Shown here one piece after another: positions 31,687-39,903 of a stretch of 64,000 nucleotides of DNA. The translations under genes and the position numbers were made by a program. The stretch covers positions 62,001 through 126,000 of the forward strand of contig NZ_BNBZ01000003.1 in the NCBI RefSeq assembly GCF_014656215.1. Direction: 5' to 3'. Below the pieces are notes generated by a model that was not told where the DNA came from, searched no databases, and worked only from the letters and a program-made list of their open reading frames with translations. The DNA comes from Streptomyces zaomyceticus (lineage in GTDB: Bacteria > Actinomycetota > Actinomycetes > Streptomycetales > Streptomycetaceae). Numbering within the stretch: the first letter of the stretch is position 1; each line of letters starts with the position of its first letter.

Positions 31687-33128
31687 GTGACCGGGCGCAG
31701 CCAGCGCTCGATCGCGGTCGCGCCGACCGAGGTCGAGGTGGAGGTGGTGGCGGGGTAGGGGCCGCCGTGGTGCTGGGCCGCGGCGACGGCGACGCCGGTG
31801 GGCCAGCCGTTGACGAGGACCCGGCCCGCCAGCGGGGTGAGTTCGGCGAGGAGCGGGGCCGCGTCCTCGTCCTCGCCCCGCTCGGCGATCTGGAGGGTGG
31901 CGGTGAGGTTGCCGGGCAGCCGGGAGAGGACCTCGGTGATCTCCGTACGGGAGTCGTAGCGGGCGACCACGGTGACGGGCCCGAAGCACTCCTCCAGGAG
32001 GAGGTGGTGGCCGTCGTCGCCCTCGCCCCGGGTGCCGGTGAGGCGCCCGGCGTCGACGGCGAGGACACCGGCGCCGACCGTGTGGGCACCGACCGCGCCG
32101 GGGGCGACGGGGCTCTCCACCCCGCCGAGCGCGGCGCGCTCGGCGACCCCGGTGACGAAGGCCTCGCGCATCCGGTGGTCGAGCAGTACGGCCGGTCCGG
32201 CGGCGGAGACCCCGGAGGCGAGGGCGGCGAGGAAGCGGTCGCCGGCCTCGCCGGAGGGGGCCAGGACGAAGCCGGGCTTGGTGCAGAACTGGCCCGCGCC
32301 CAGGGTCATGGAACCGGCGAGGCCGGCGCCGATCTCCTCGGCCCGCTCCTCGACGGCGGCGGTGGTGAGCACGACCGGGTTGAGGGAGCCGAGTTCGCCG
32401 TGGAAGGGGATGGGGACGGGACGGGCGGCGGCCGCGTCGAAGAGGGCCCGCCCGCCGCGGACCGAGCCGGTGAAGCCGGCGGCGGCGACGAGCGGGTGGC
32501 GGACGAGCTCCACCCCCGCGTCGAAGCCGTGGACGAGGACGAGGACGTCCTCGGGGAGGCCCGCCTTGACGGCGGCCCTGCGCAGCAGGGAGGCGCAGAG
32601 TTCGGAGGTGGCCGGGTGGTCGGGATGGGCCTTGACCACCACGGGGCAGCCGGCCGCGAGGGCGCTCGCGGTGTCGCCGCCGGGGACGGAGAAGGCGAGC
32701 GGGAAGTTGCTGGCGGCGTAGACGGCGACGACGCCGAGCGGGATCTTCCAGCGGCGCAGGTCGGGCCGGGGCGGGACGGCTCCGGGGTCGGGCGGGTCGA
32801 TCCGGATGTCGAGGAAGGAGCCCTCCTCGACGACCTCGGCGAAGGCCCGCAACTGGGCCGTGGTGCGGGCGAGTTCGCCGGTGAGGCGGACCGGTCCGAG
32901 CGCGGTCTCGGCGTCGGCGGTCTCGATGATCTGCTCACCGGCCCCGTCGAGGAGGTCGGCGGCGGTACGGAGGAGGGCGGCCCGTACGGACCGGTCGGCG
33001 AGGGCCTCGCGGACGCCGTGCGCGGCCCGTACGGACCGGTCGACGTCCTCCGCCGTCGCTTCCGTCGCGACCCGCTCGCGCGGCTTCCCCGTCCGGGGGT
33101 CCACACTCCACACTGGTTCTGCCGCCAC
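31611..33128 (-). CDS. NADP+-type aldehyde dehydrogenase (alpha-ketoglutaric semialdehyde dehydrogenase-like)
   Basis: 505-residue enzyme of the bacterial NADP-aldehyde dehydrogenase branch that oxidises 2-oxoglutarate semialdehyde in sugar-acid catabolism. It has PLGVVAVYAASNFPLAFS, GGDTASALAAGCPVVVKAHPDHP, GFTGSVRGGRALFDAAA, the Glu in FHGELGSLNPVVL, and the catalytic Cys in LGAGQFCTKPGFVLAP. The longest reading starts at 33179, but that would run through the operator at 33140-33157. I prefer GTG 33128 because AGGGG lies seven bases upstream. It is divergent from an IclR regulator, and KdgD and a uronate dehydrogenase occur near 51-53 kb, which would complete the pathway. Confidence 0.9.
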   Translation of the reverse strand: MAAEPVWSVDPRTGKPRERVATEATAEDVDRSVRAAHGVREALADRSVRAALLRTAADLLDGAGEQIIETADAETALGPVRLTGELARTTAQLRAFAEVVEEGSFLDIRIDPPDPGAVPPRPDLRRWKIPLGVVAVYAASNFPLAFSVPGGDTASALAAGCPVVVKAHPDHPATSELCASLLRRAAVKAGLPEDVLVLVHGFDAGVELVRHPLVAAAGFTGSVRGGRALFDAAAARPVPIPFHGELGSLNPVVLTTAAVEERAEEIGAGLAGSMTLGAGQFCTKPGFVLAPSGEAGDRFLAALASGVSAAGPAVLLDHRMREAFVTGVAERAALGGVESPVAPGAVGAHTVGAGVLAVDAGRLTGTRGEGDDGHHLLLEECFGPVTVVARYDSRTEITEVLSRLPGNLTATLQIAERGEDEDAAPLLAELTPLAGRVLVNGWPTGVAVAAAQHHGGPYPATTSTSTSVGATAIERWLRPVTYQSTPDRLLPPELRDGNPLGLPRR

Positions 33129-33139
33129 CGCCACGCCCC

Positions 33140-33157
33140 TGTTCGCTATTCTGAACA
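33140..33157. promoter_or_regulatory. IclR-type operator at the aldehyde dehydrogenase promoter
   Basis: TGTTCGCTATTCTGAACA is a palindrome with perfect TGTTC/GAACA arms, 12 bases upstream of the chosen GTG. GAAC-ACA-GTTC overlaps its right side. It lies between the dehydrogenase and the divergent IclR gene. Confidence 0.65.
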
Positions 33158-33276
33158 CAGTTCCCGTAGATGAACGCATCTGTACGGGACTTTAGGGACG
33201 GCCCGGCCGTCTCCACAAGGGCCCCGTTCAGCCAGGTGGCCACGGGACGACCGGACGACGAAAAGGGGCGAGGGTC

Positions 33277-34047
33277 ATGGCGACTGCCGACGCGGGCGGA
33301 GCGCAGGTGAAGTCCGCGGTGCGGACCGTGGAGCTGCTCGAGTACTTCGCCGGACGCCCCGGGATGCACTCGCTCGCCGCCGTCCAGGAAGCCGTCGGCT
33401 ACCCCAAGTCCAGCCTCTACATGCTGCTGCGCACCCTGGTCGAGCTGGGCTGGGTGGAGACGGACGCGACCGGCACGCGGTACGGCATCGGCGTGCGGGC
33501 GCTGCTCGTCGGCACCTCGTACATCGACGGCGACGAGGTGGTGGCCGCCTCCCGGCCCACCCTGGACCGACTCTCCGACGACACCACCGAGACCATCCAC
33601 CTGGCGCGGCTCGACGGCGTCAACGTCGTCTACCTGGCGACCCGTCAGTCCCAGCACTACCTGAGGCCGTTCACCCGCGTCGGGCGCCGGCTGCCCGCGC
33701 ACTCCACCTCGCTCGGCAAGGCGCTGCTCGCCACCCACACCGACGAGCAGGTGCGCAAGCTGCTCCCCGAGACCCTCCCGGCACTGACCGAGCACACGAT
33801 CACCGACCGCGAGCAGCTCATCGAGGAGCTGCGGGTCATCCGCGAGCAGGGCTTCTCGGTGGACCGCGAGGAGAACACCCTCGGGCTGCGCTGCTTCGGG
33901 GTCGCGATCCCGTACCGGACCCCGGCGCGGGACGCGATCAGCTGCTCGGTGCCGGTGGCGCGGCTCACCCCGGCCCACGAGCAGATGATCAAGGACGCGC
34001 TCTTCGACGCGCGGGACCGGCTGACACTGGCGACCCGGCGCCTCTGA
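33277..34047 (+). CDS. IclR-family transcriptional regulator
   Basis: 256-residue regulator. The winged helix reads KSAVRTVELLEYFAGRPGMHSLAAVQEAVGYPKSSLYMLLRTLVELGWVE, and the effector domain has the GAF-like TIHLARLDGVNVVYLATRQ, GRRLPAHSTSLGKALLA, LGLRCFGVAIPYRTP. The ATG follows GCGAGGG. It is divergent from the aldehyde dehydrogenase, with a palindrome near the enzyme start. IclR proteins of this type regulate sugar-acid catabolism (KdgR-like) in actinomycetes; here that is an inference from the neighbour. Confidence 0.93.
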   Translation: MATADAGGAQVKSAVRTVELLEYFAGRPGMHSLAAVQEAVGYPKSSLYMLLRTLVELGWVETDATGTRYGIGVRALLVGTSYIDGDEVVAASRPTLDRLSDDTTETIHLARLDGVNVVYLATRQSQHYLRPFTRVGRRLPAHSTSLGKALLATHTDEQVRKLLPETLPALTEHTITDREQLIEELRVIREQGFSVDREENTLGLRCFGVAIPYRTPARDAISCSVPVARLTPAHEQMIKDALFDARDRLTLATRRL

Positions 34048-34122
34048 ACGCATCCCCGGAGGGGACACCGCACGTTCCCGGCGCCACCCACCCGGCGGAG
34101 CCGTCGGCCGTGCCCGGCCGGT

Positions 34123-34620
34123 TCAGCCGCGCTCGGCGAGCGCCTTCTGCCAGACCGGGCTGTCCACGTAGTGGTTGTCGTACCGCTCCGAGGACGCCTT
34201 GATCTCCTCGAAGCTCGCCTCGCCCCGCATGACCCGGCCGAGGAGGCGCAGGTAGTCGAAGCGGGCCATGCCGGGCGTGAAGACGAACAGCACGTCGGCC
34301 TCGGCTCCGGGGGCGGCCGCGAAGGCGTGCGGGGTGTGCGGCGGGACGAGGAGGAAGTCGCCCTGCTCCAGGACGGTCAGCTCCTCGTCGACGAGGACCT
34401 GGAGCGAACCGCCGAGCACGAAGAACATCTCTGAGGCCTTGGTGTGGAAGTGCGCCGGGGCGCCGACCGCGCCCTTCGCGAAGGAGGAGCGGTAGCTGGT
34501 GAGCTGTCCGCCGGTGGAGCCGGAGTCGGCGAGGAGGGTCATCACGCTGCTGGGGTCGGCGGTGGTCTCGGCGGTGGCGGCGCGGGTCAGGAGCGGGGCG
34601 AAGGGCGCGTTCTCGTTCAT
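34123..34620 (-). CDS. Single-domain cupin protein
   Basis: 165-residue cupin. The two conserved motifs are APAHFHTKASEMFFVLGGSLQV (motif 1 with G-x5-H-x-H-x3-E pattern, first G replaced by A) and GDFLLVPPHTPHAFAA (motif 2). The C-terminal tail YDNHYVDSPVWQKAL is helical. ATG 34620 is taken instead of the GTG six bases upstream. It could be a dioxygenase- or sensor-like protein; the reaction is unknown. An inverted repeat precedes it, and no regulator gene is adjacent. Confidence 0.88.
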   Translation of the reverse strand: MNENAPFAPLLTRAATAETTADPSSVMTLLADSGSTGGQLTSYRSSFAKGAVGAPAHFHTKASEMFFVLGGSLQVLVDEELTVLEQGDFLLVPPHTPHAFAAAPGAEADVLFVFTPGMARFDYLRLLGRVMRGEASFEEIKASSERYDNHYVDSPVWQKALAERG

Positions 34621-34640
34621 GATCACTACTCTAGGGCCCC

Positions 34641-34688
34641 ATTGACCCTTGGGTCGGGTTCAATTGATCTAGAAAAACGTGGGTCAAT
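34641..34688. promoter_or_regulatory. Inverted-repeat operator upstream of the cupin gene
   Basis: ATTGACCC (34641-34648) and GGGTCAAT (34681-34688) are perfect inverted copies. GACCCTTGGGTC (34644-34655) is a compact palindrome inside the left half. The region is AT-rich compared with its surroundings, as expected of a promoter. Confidence 0.5.
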
Positions 34689-34851
34689 TTCGGGTCGGCC
34701 CCCTCCCTCCGAAGGTGTGGCGCGGCCTCACCGACGATGTGGCGCGGCCTCGTCACCAGCCCCGGGGACATCTCCGCCTCCCCCGTGCGGCGGAGGCGGA
34801 TCGTCGCTCCGCAGGAGGTGGCACCGGGGGCGCACCCGCGAGCGTGGAGCC

Positions 34852-35883
34852 ATGACACCGACCGCTCACCTCCCCGCCCCGGCGCCCGGCGCCGACCACC
34901 GGGACGGCACCGGCCACCGGACGCCCGCCGACCACCGTCCCGGCCGCGCCCGGCGCGCGCTGCGCGTCGTCGCGATCCTCGCCTGCGTCCCGTACGTCTC
35001 GCTCAAGATCGCCTGGGTGGCGGGCAGCGAGATCGGCATCCCCGCCGGGAGCGCGCTCCTGGAGCGCCGGGAGCTGCTGGCCGTCGCCAACTCGATCACG
35101 GTGCTGGCCGACGCCCTCGTGGTCGTCCTCGCCCTGCTCCTCACCCGGCCCTGGGGGCGACGGGTGCCGGCCTGGCTCCTCGTGCTCCCCATGTGGGCGG
35201 CGACCGGGCTGCTCGCCCCGATCATGACCGGCTATCCCGCCCAGCTCGCCGTGGCCCTCCTGGGCGGTGACGAGCGGGCGGCCGCTCCCGCCGAACCCTT
35301 CCTGGAGCCCTGGGTCTTCGTCGTCGTCTACGGCGGTTTCATCCTCCAGGGCCTCTCCCTCGGGACCCTTTTCGCCCTGTACGCGCGCGACCGCTGGGGC
35401 CACCTCCGGCGCGGGCGGCTCGGTGGGCTCCCCGCCCGTCTCTCGGGTCCCCTGGTACGGGCCACCGCTCTGGCCGGCGCCGTCCTCGCGCTCTTCCCCG
35501 CCGTGCTCCATGTGCGGTGGCTCTTCGGCTCGACCGAGGGCATGTCCGCCCGGCAGATCGTCGAACGGGACTCCGACGCCGTCGTCCTGGAGGCCCAGTG
35601 GGTCGTCTTCCTGGTCGTCGGCGTGGCCGCCACCCTCTTCCTGGTCCTGCGCCGGCCCGCGGCGCTGAAGGTGCGGACCGCCGTCGCTGCGGCCTGGGTC
35701 GGCTCGAGCACGGCGGGCTGCTGGGGCGCCTACATGTCACTGGTGGCGCTCATACCGGAGGCGGATCCGGCCAAGCAGGTCACGACCCTGATGCGGCTCG
35801 CCTACGCTGGCGAAATGATCACCGGACTCCTCCTCGCCGCCGCTCTGGCCGTGGTCCTGCGGCGCCGGAGCACCGAGGCGTGA
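34852..35883 (+). CDS. Uncharacterised polytopic membrane protein before a two-component system
   Basis: 343-residue membrane protein with about eight to nine predicted spans, including VVAILACVPYVSLKIAWVAG, ITVLADALVVVLALLLT, WLLVLPMWAATGLLAPI, FVVVYGGFILQGLSLGTLFALY, and VVFLVVGVAATLFLVL. I recognise no domain or catalytic motif. The stop overlaps the histidine-kinase start (GTGA), so it is translated with the two-component pair and may be an extra sensor or regulated partner. A GTGGAGC ribosome site precedes ATG 34852. Confidence 0.85.
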   Translation: MTPTAHLPAPAPGADHRDGTGHRTPADHRPGRARRALRVVAILACVPYVSLKIAWVAGSEIGIPAGSALLERRELLAVANSITVLADALVVVLALLLTRPWGRRVPAWLLVLPMWAATGLLAPIMTGYPAQLAVALLGGDERAAAPAEPFLEPWVFVVVYGGFILQGLSLGTLFALYARDRWGHLRRGRLGGLPARLSGPLVRATALAGAVLALFPAVLHVRWLFGSTEGMSARQIVERDSDAVVLEAQWVVFLVVGVAATLFLVLRRPAALKVRTAVAAAWVGSSTAGCWGAYMSLVALIPEADPAKQVTTLMRLAYAGEMITGLLLAAALAVVLRRRSTEA

Positions 35884-37127
35884 GACGGTGCGCGGCCGCC
35901 CTCCTCGGGCAGCGGGCCAGACGGCGCTGGCTCCATCTGATCGTGGGCGGCGCGCTGTTCATGCCGTTCTGGATGGTCGGCACCGTGGTCGTCGGGATGC
36001 TGCTCGGCGAGGGCGGGCTGTTCACCGGAAGTCTCGGGCTGCAGTTCGGGGCGTACGCGGTGGGGCTTCCGCTCGTCGCGGTCGCCGCGCTCTTCCCCCT
36101 GGCCCGGCCCATGTCGGTGGCGACGGCGCGGGCGCTGTGCGGCCTTCCGGCGGACACTCTGGCGGACGGCCCGGCCCGGGGCAGGGAGGCGAAGGCCAGG
36201 ACCGCCGGCTGGCTCACCCTGCACCTGGGCGCCGGGGCGCTGATCAGCGGGGCGAGCCTGGCGCTCCCTCCGTTCGCGGTGTCCGTGCTGGCGCTGCCGT
36301 TCTCGCCGGCGCTGCGGGAGTCGGAGCTCGGCCGGCTCTGGGGCCTCGACCGCCCCTGGTGGACCTGGGCCGCGGTCCCCGCGGGGCTCCTGATGCTGCT
36401 CGCGCTCGCCGCCGTGGCCGCCGCGACCGGGGCCCTGCTCGCCCGGCAGGCGCCCCGGCTGCTCGGACCGAGCCCGGCGGACCGGCTCGCGGCGGCCGAG
36501 CGGCGCGCGGCGGAGGCGGAGTCCCGCAACCGGCTCGCGCGGGAGCTGCACGACTCGGTCGGTCACGCGCTGAGCGCGGTCACCCTCCAGGCGGGGGCGG
36601 CCCGCCGGGTGCTGGACGGCGGCGAAGGGGCGGACCTGGAGTTCGTCCGGGAGGCGCTGACCGCGATCGAGGAGACCACCCGGCGCACGGTCGGCGAGCT
36701 GGACTGGGTTCTCGGCCTGCTGCGGCGGGGCGACCGGTCCGAGGAGGGGCCGGGGCCCGGGCCGGGGCTCGACGCCCTGGAGGCCCTGGTGCGGGGCGCC
36801 GGACCGAAGGTGGCGCTGACCGTGTCCGGGGACCTCGCCCCCGTACCGGAGGCGCTGTCCCGGGAGGCGTACCGGATCGTTCAGGAAGGGCTGACGAACG
36901 CGGCCCGGCACGCGGGCGGGGAGCCCGTCACCGTACGGCTCGACGCCGGTACCGAGAAGGTGGAGATCACCATGGAGAACCCCCTGCCCGCGCGGCCCCC
37001 GGTCGTCCGCCCGAACGGCGGGCACGGCCTGCGCGGTATCGCCGAACGGGCCCGGCTGCTCGGCGGCACCGCCGAGGCCGGTCCGGCGGACGGCGTCTGG
37101 CGTCTCGTCGTCGGGATCCCCCGATGA
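35880..37127 (+). CDS. NarL-type sensor histidine kinase
   Basis: 415-residue sensor kinase. The N-terminal half has four to five hydrophobic spans (WLHLIVGGALFMPFWMVGTVVVGMLL, FGAYAVGLPLVAVAALFPLA and others). The HisKA_3 phosphoacceptor reads RELHDSVGHALSAVTLQAGAARR. The HATPase_c has EAYRIVQEGLTNAARHAGG (N box) and NGGHGLRGIAERARLLGG (G box). GTG 35880 shares bases with the stop of the membrane protein and its stop overlaps the regulator start (ATGA), a typical actinobacterial arrangement. Ligand unknown. Confidence 0.93.
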   Translation: MRRCAAALLGQRARRRWLHLIVGGALFMPFWMVGTVVVGMLLGEGGLFTGSLGLQFGAYAVGLPLVAVAALFPLARPMSVATARALCGLPADTLADGPARGREAKARTAGWLTLHLGAGALISGASLALPPFAVSVLALPFSPALRESELGRLWGLDRPWWTWAAVPAGLLMLLALAAVAAATGALLARQAPRLLGPSPADRLAAAERRAAEAESRNRLARELHDSVGHALSAVTLQAGAARRVLDGGEGADLEFVREALTAIEETTRRTVGELDWVLGLLRRGDRSEEGPGPGPGLDALEALVRGAGPKVALTVSGDLAPVPEALSREAYRIVQEGLTNAARHAGGEPVTVRLDAGTEKVEITMENPLPARPPVVRPNGGHGLRGIAERARLLGGTAEAGPADGVWRLVVGIPR

Positions 37128-37783
37128 GCGCCCCCCTCAGGATCGTCCTCGCCGACGACGAGCGGATGGTGCGGACGGCCCTGCGGGTCATCCTCGACGC
37201 GGAGCCCGACCTGGAGGTCGTCGGCGAGGCGGCCAACGGCGCCGAGGCGGTGTCGGTGGTGCGGGCCGAGCGGCCGGACGTCGTCCTCATGGACGTACGG
37301 ATGCCGGAGATCGACGGGATCCGGGCCACCGAGCAGATCCTCGCGGGAATGGCGGAGCCGCCCCGGATCGTGGTGGTGACCACCTTCGAGAACGACGCGT
37401 ACGTGTACGACGCGCTGCGCGTCGGCGCGGCCGGATTCCTGTTGAAGCGGGCGGCGGCGGAGGACCTGGTGGGCGCGGTCCGGCTGGTCGCGCGGAGCGA
37501 CTCGCTGCTGTACCCGGCGGCGGTACGGGGGCTGGCCGCCGAGCACGCCCGGCACCGGCCACCGGTGGCGCCGCCGTGGGTGGCGCGGCTCACCGAACGG
37601 GAGGCGGAGGTGCTGCGCCTGGTGGCGACGGGCCTGACGAACGCGGAGATCGCGGGCCGGATCGGCGTCGGCGCGGCCACGGTCAAGACGCACGTGGCGT
37701 CGGTCCTGGCGAAGTCGGGCGCCCGGGACCGCACGCAGGCGGTGATCCTGGCGTACGAGTCGGGGTTCGTCCGGACGGGGTGA
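37124..37783 (+). CDS. NarL/FixJ-family response regulator
   Basis: 219-residue regulator. The receiver domain starts LRIVLADDERMVRTALRVIL; the phosphoacceptor Asp is in DVVLMDVRMPEIDG, with the switch Thr and Lys in VVVTTFE and FLLKRAAAED. The C-terminal LuxR HTH is LTEREAEVLRLVATGLTNAEIAGRIGVGAATVKTHVASVLAKSGARDRTQAV. It is coupled to the sensor kinase by an ATGA overlap. Target genes unknown; the membrane protein upstream is a candidate. Confidence 0.95.
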   Translation: MSAPLRIVLADDERMVRTALRVILDAEPDLEVVGEAANGAEAVSVVRAERPDVVLMDVRMPEIDGIRATEQILAGMAEPPRIVVVTTFENDAYVYDALRVGAAGFLLKRAAAEDLVGAVRLVARSDSLLYPAAVRGLAAEHARHRPPVAPPWVARLTEREAEVLRLVATGLTNAEIAGRIGVGAATVKTHVASVLAKSGARDRTQAVILAYESGFVRTG

Positions 37784-37880
37784 CGGCGGCCACACGGAGG
37801 CCCGCCCCGCATGAAGGTTCGCTGAGAAACCGGCCACATCCGGAACGTCCCCCACCGGGCCGTTCGTCCCCCCAAGTGCG

Positions 37881-39329
37881 ATGAACAAGACGATCAGGCG
37901 CACCTCGGTCTTCGTGCTGCTCCTGGTGCTCGCCCTGCTGGGCCGGGCCACCTGGGTGCAGGCGTACGAGGGGAAGGCGCTCGCGGACGACAGCAAGAAC
38001 CGGCGGAAGACGATCGCGCAGTACGCGCAGCCGCTCGGGAACATCGTCGTGGCCGGTTCACCGGTCACCGGCTCGAAGAAGACGGAGGGAACGGACCTCG
38101 AGTACCGGCGCACGTACACGGACGGTGAGCTGTACGCGGCGGTCACCGGCTACAGCTCGCAGGCGTACGGCGCCACCCAGCTGGAGGGCATCTACTCCGG
38201 CGTCCTCGACGGCACCGACGACCGGCTGAAGACCCCGCTCGACGCCGTCACCCGCAAGCAGCAACAGCCGGGCACGGTCGTCACCACGATCGACCCGGAC
38301 GTGCAGAAGGCCGCCTACCGGGCGCTCGGGGACACGAAGGGCGCGGCCGTCGCCGTCGATCCGGCCACCGGCCGGATCCTCGCGATGGTCTCCACCCCGT
38401 CCTACGACCCGTCGAAGATCGCCGGGACCTCCGACGGCGACGCCTGGAAGGCCCTGACCACCGACGAGGACAAGCCGCTGGTCAACCGGGCGCTGCGCCA
38501 GCCGCTGCCGCCCGGCTCCACCTTCAAACTGGTCGTCGCGGCGGCCGCCCTGGAGGACGGTCTGTACGGCTCCGTGGACACGGCGACGAAGAGCCCCGAC
38601 CCGTACACCCTGCCGGGCACCCGGACCGTGCTGAAGAACGAGAACGCCTCGGCGCCCTGCGAGAACGCCACGATCCGCACCGCGCTCCGGTACTCCTGCA
38701 ACAACGTCTTCGCCAAGATGGCCGCCGATCTGGGGCAGGACAAGGTGAAGGCGATGGCGGAGAAGTTCGGCTTCAACGACGCCGAGCTGGACGTCCCGGT
38801 CCGCGCCTACGCGAGCGTGTACCCGTCCGGCATGGACAAGGCGCAGACGGCCCTCACCGGCATCGGCCAGTTCGACGTGACCGCCACCCCGCTGCAGATG
38901 GCGATGGTGTCGGCGGCGATCGCCAACGACGGCCTGCTCGCCGCCCCGCACATGGTGTCGGAGGTCGTCGACTCGGACGGCGACGCGCTCAGCACGTTCG
39001 ACGACGGCGACAGCGAGCGGATCGTCTCCTCCTCGACGGCCGGGCAGCTGCGCAGCGCGATGCGGACGGTGGTGGACGAGGGGACGGGCACCAACGCGGC
39101 GATCGACGGGGCCGAGGTCGGCGGCAAGACGGGTACGGCGCAGCACGGCGAGAACAACAGCAAGACGCCGTACGCCTGGTTCACCTCGTACGCGAAGGAC
39201 CCGGCCACCGGGAAGCAGGTCGCCGTCGCGGTGATGATCGAGGACTCGGGCGCGGCCCGCTCCGAGGTCAGCGGCAACGGCCTGGCGGCCCCGGTGGCGC
39301 AGAAGATGATGGCGGCGGCGCTGAAGTGA
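37881..39329 (+). CDS. Class B penicillin-binding protein (D,D-transpeptidase)
   Basis: 482-residue membrane-anchored transpeptidase that cross-links peptidoglycan. One N-terminal span (about 8-28, TSVFVLLLVLALLGRATWVQA) is followed by a short non-penicillin-binding module. The active site has S213-T-F-K216 (PPGSTFKLV), S272-C-N274 and K416-T-G418 (GGKTGTAQ). Length matches PbpA-like proteins, but the dcw or pknB/rodA genes are not adjacent, so this is an additional PBP of the kind abundant in Streptomyces. ATG 37881 sits after CAAGTGCG with no obvious ribosome site. Confidence 0.95.
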   Translation: MNKTIRRTSVFVLLLVLALLGRATWVQAYEGKALADDSKNRRKTIAQYAQPLGNIVVAGSPVTGSKKTEGTDLEYRRTYTDGELYAAVTGYSSQAYGATQLEGIYSGVLDGTDDRLKTPLDAVTRKQQQPGTVVTTIDPDVQKAAYRALGDTKGAAVAVDPATGRILAMVSTPSYDPSKIAGTSDGDAWKALTTDEDKPLVNRALRQPLPPGSTFKLVVAAAALEDGLYGSVDTATKSPDPYTLPGTRTVLKNENASAPCENATIRTALRYSCNNVFAKMAADLGQDKVKAMAEKFGFNDAELDVPVRAYASVYPSGMDKAQTALTGIGQFDVTATPLQMAMVSAAIANDGLLAAPHMVSEVVDSDGDALSTFDDGDSERIVSSSTAGQLRSAMRTVVDEGTGTNAAIDGAEVGGKTGTAQHGENNSKTPYAWFTSYAKDPATGKQVAVAVMIEDSGAARSEVSGNGLAAPVAQKMMAAALK

Positions 39330-39462
39330 GCCGACCTGCCGAAGTGACGTGGCGGGGACCCCGATTGGCCGTCGGGCCCCGTCACGCGATATGCAGGGTC
39401 ACGCTCGTGTCCGAGCACGCATTCGAACCGCTGATCCTGCACCCACCTCGCGGAGGACCGCC

Positions 39463-39903
39463 GTGCGCCTGCCCCGTTCCCTGTCCGGCTGGACCATCGC
39501 GGTCTTCGGTGTCCTCGCCGCCGCGCTGGGGGTGGTGGGCCTGGTCGTACCGGACGCGCTGCTCACGGTGATGGGCTTCGAGCCGGTGCCCGACGGCGGG
39601 CGGGCGGACGGCGACCACACCCTGGTCTTCCTGACCGCCTCCTCCATGGCGGCGCTCAACATGGGCGTGTACTACGTTCTGGCCTCGCTCGCCGACTGGA
39701 AGCCCTTCTTCCGCTGGACGGTCCCCTTCCGGCTCCTCACCTGCGCCGTCTTCACCCTCGCGGTCGTCACCGGCCGGGCGCCGGCCGGATTCCTCGGCGT
39801 GGGTCTGTGGGAGGGGCTCGGCGCGGTGGTGACGGCGGCCGCGCTGCGATCCGAGAGGGCGCGGGCGAAGCCTTCGTACGAGGAGCGGGGAGCCGACGCG
39901 TGA
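39463..39903 (+). CDS. Small polytopic membrane protein
   Basis: 146 residues with about four spans (WTIAVFGVLAAALGVVGLVVPDALL, LNMGVYYVLASLAD, FRLLTCAVFTLAVVTG, GVGLWEGLGAVVTAAAL). No family is recognised with certainty. GTG 39463 is supported by GGAGGA five bases upstream. Its stop overlaps the GTG of the HEAT-repeat gene (GTGA). Confidence 0.78.
   Translation: MRLPRSLSGWTIAVFGVLAAALGVVGLVVPDALLTVMGFEPVPDGGRADGDHTLVFLTASSMAALNMGVYYVLASLADWKPFFRWTVPFRLLTCAVFTLAVVTGRAPAGFLGVGLWEGLGAVVTAAALRSERARAKPSYEERGADA

Noticed and set aside
34631..34858. Reverse-strand 75-residue reading frame
   Set aside because: It runs through the cupin promoter palindromes, has no ribosome site and no family-like sequence.
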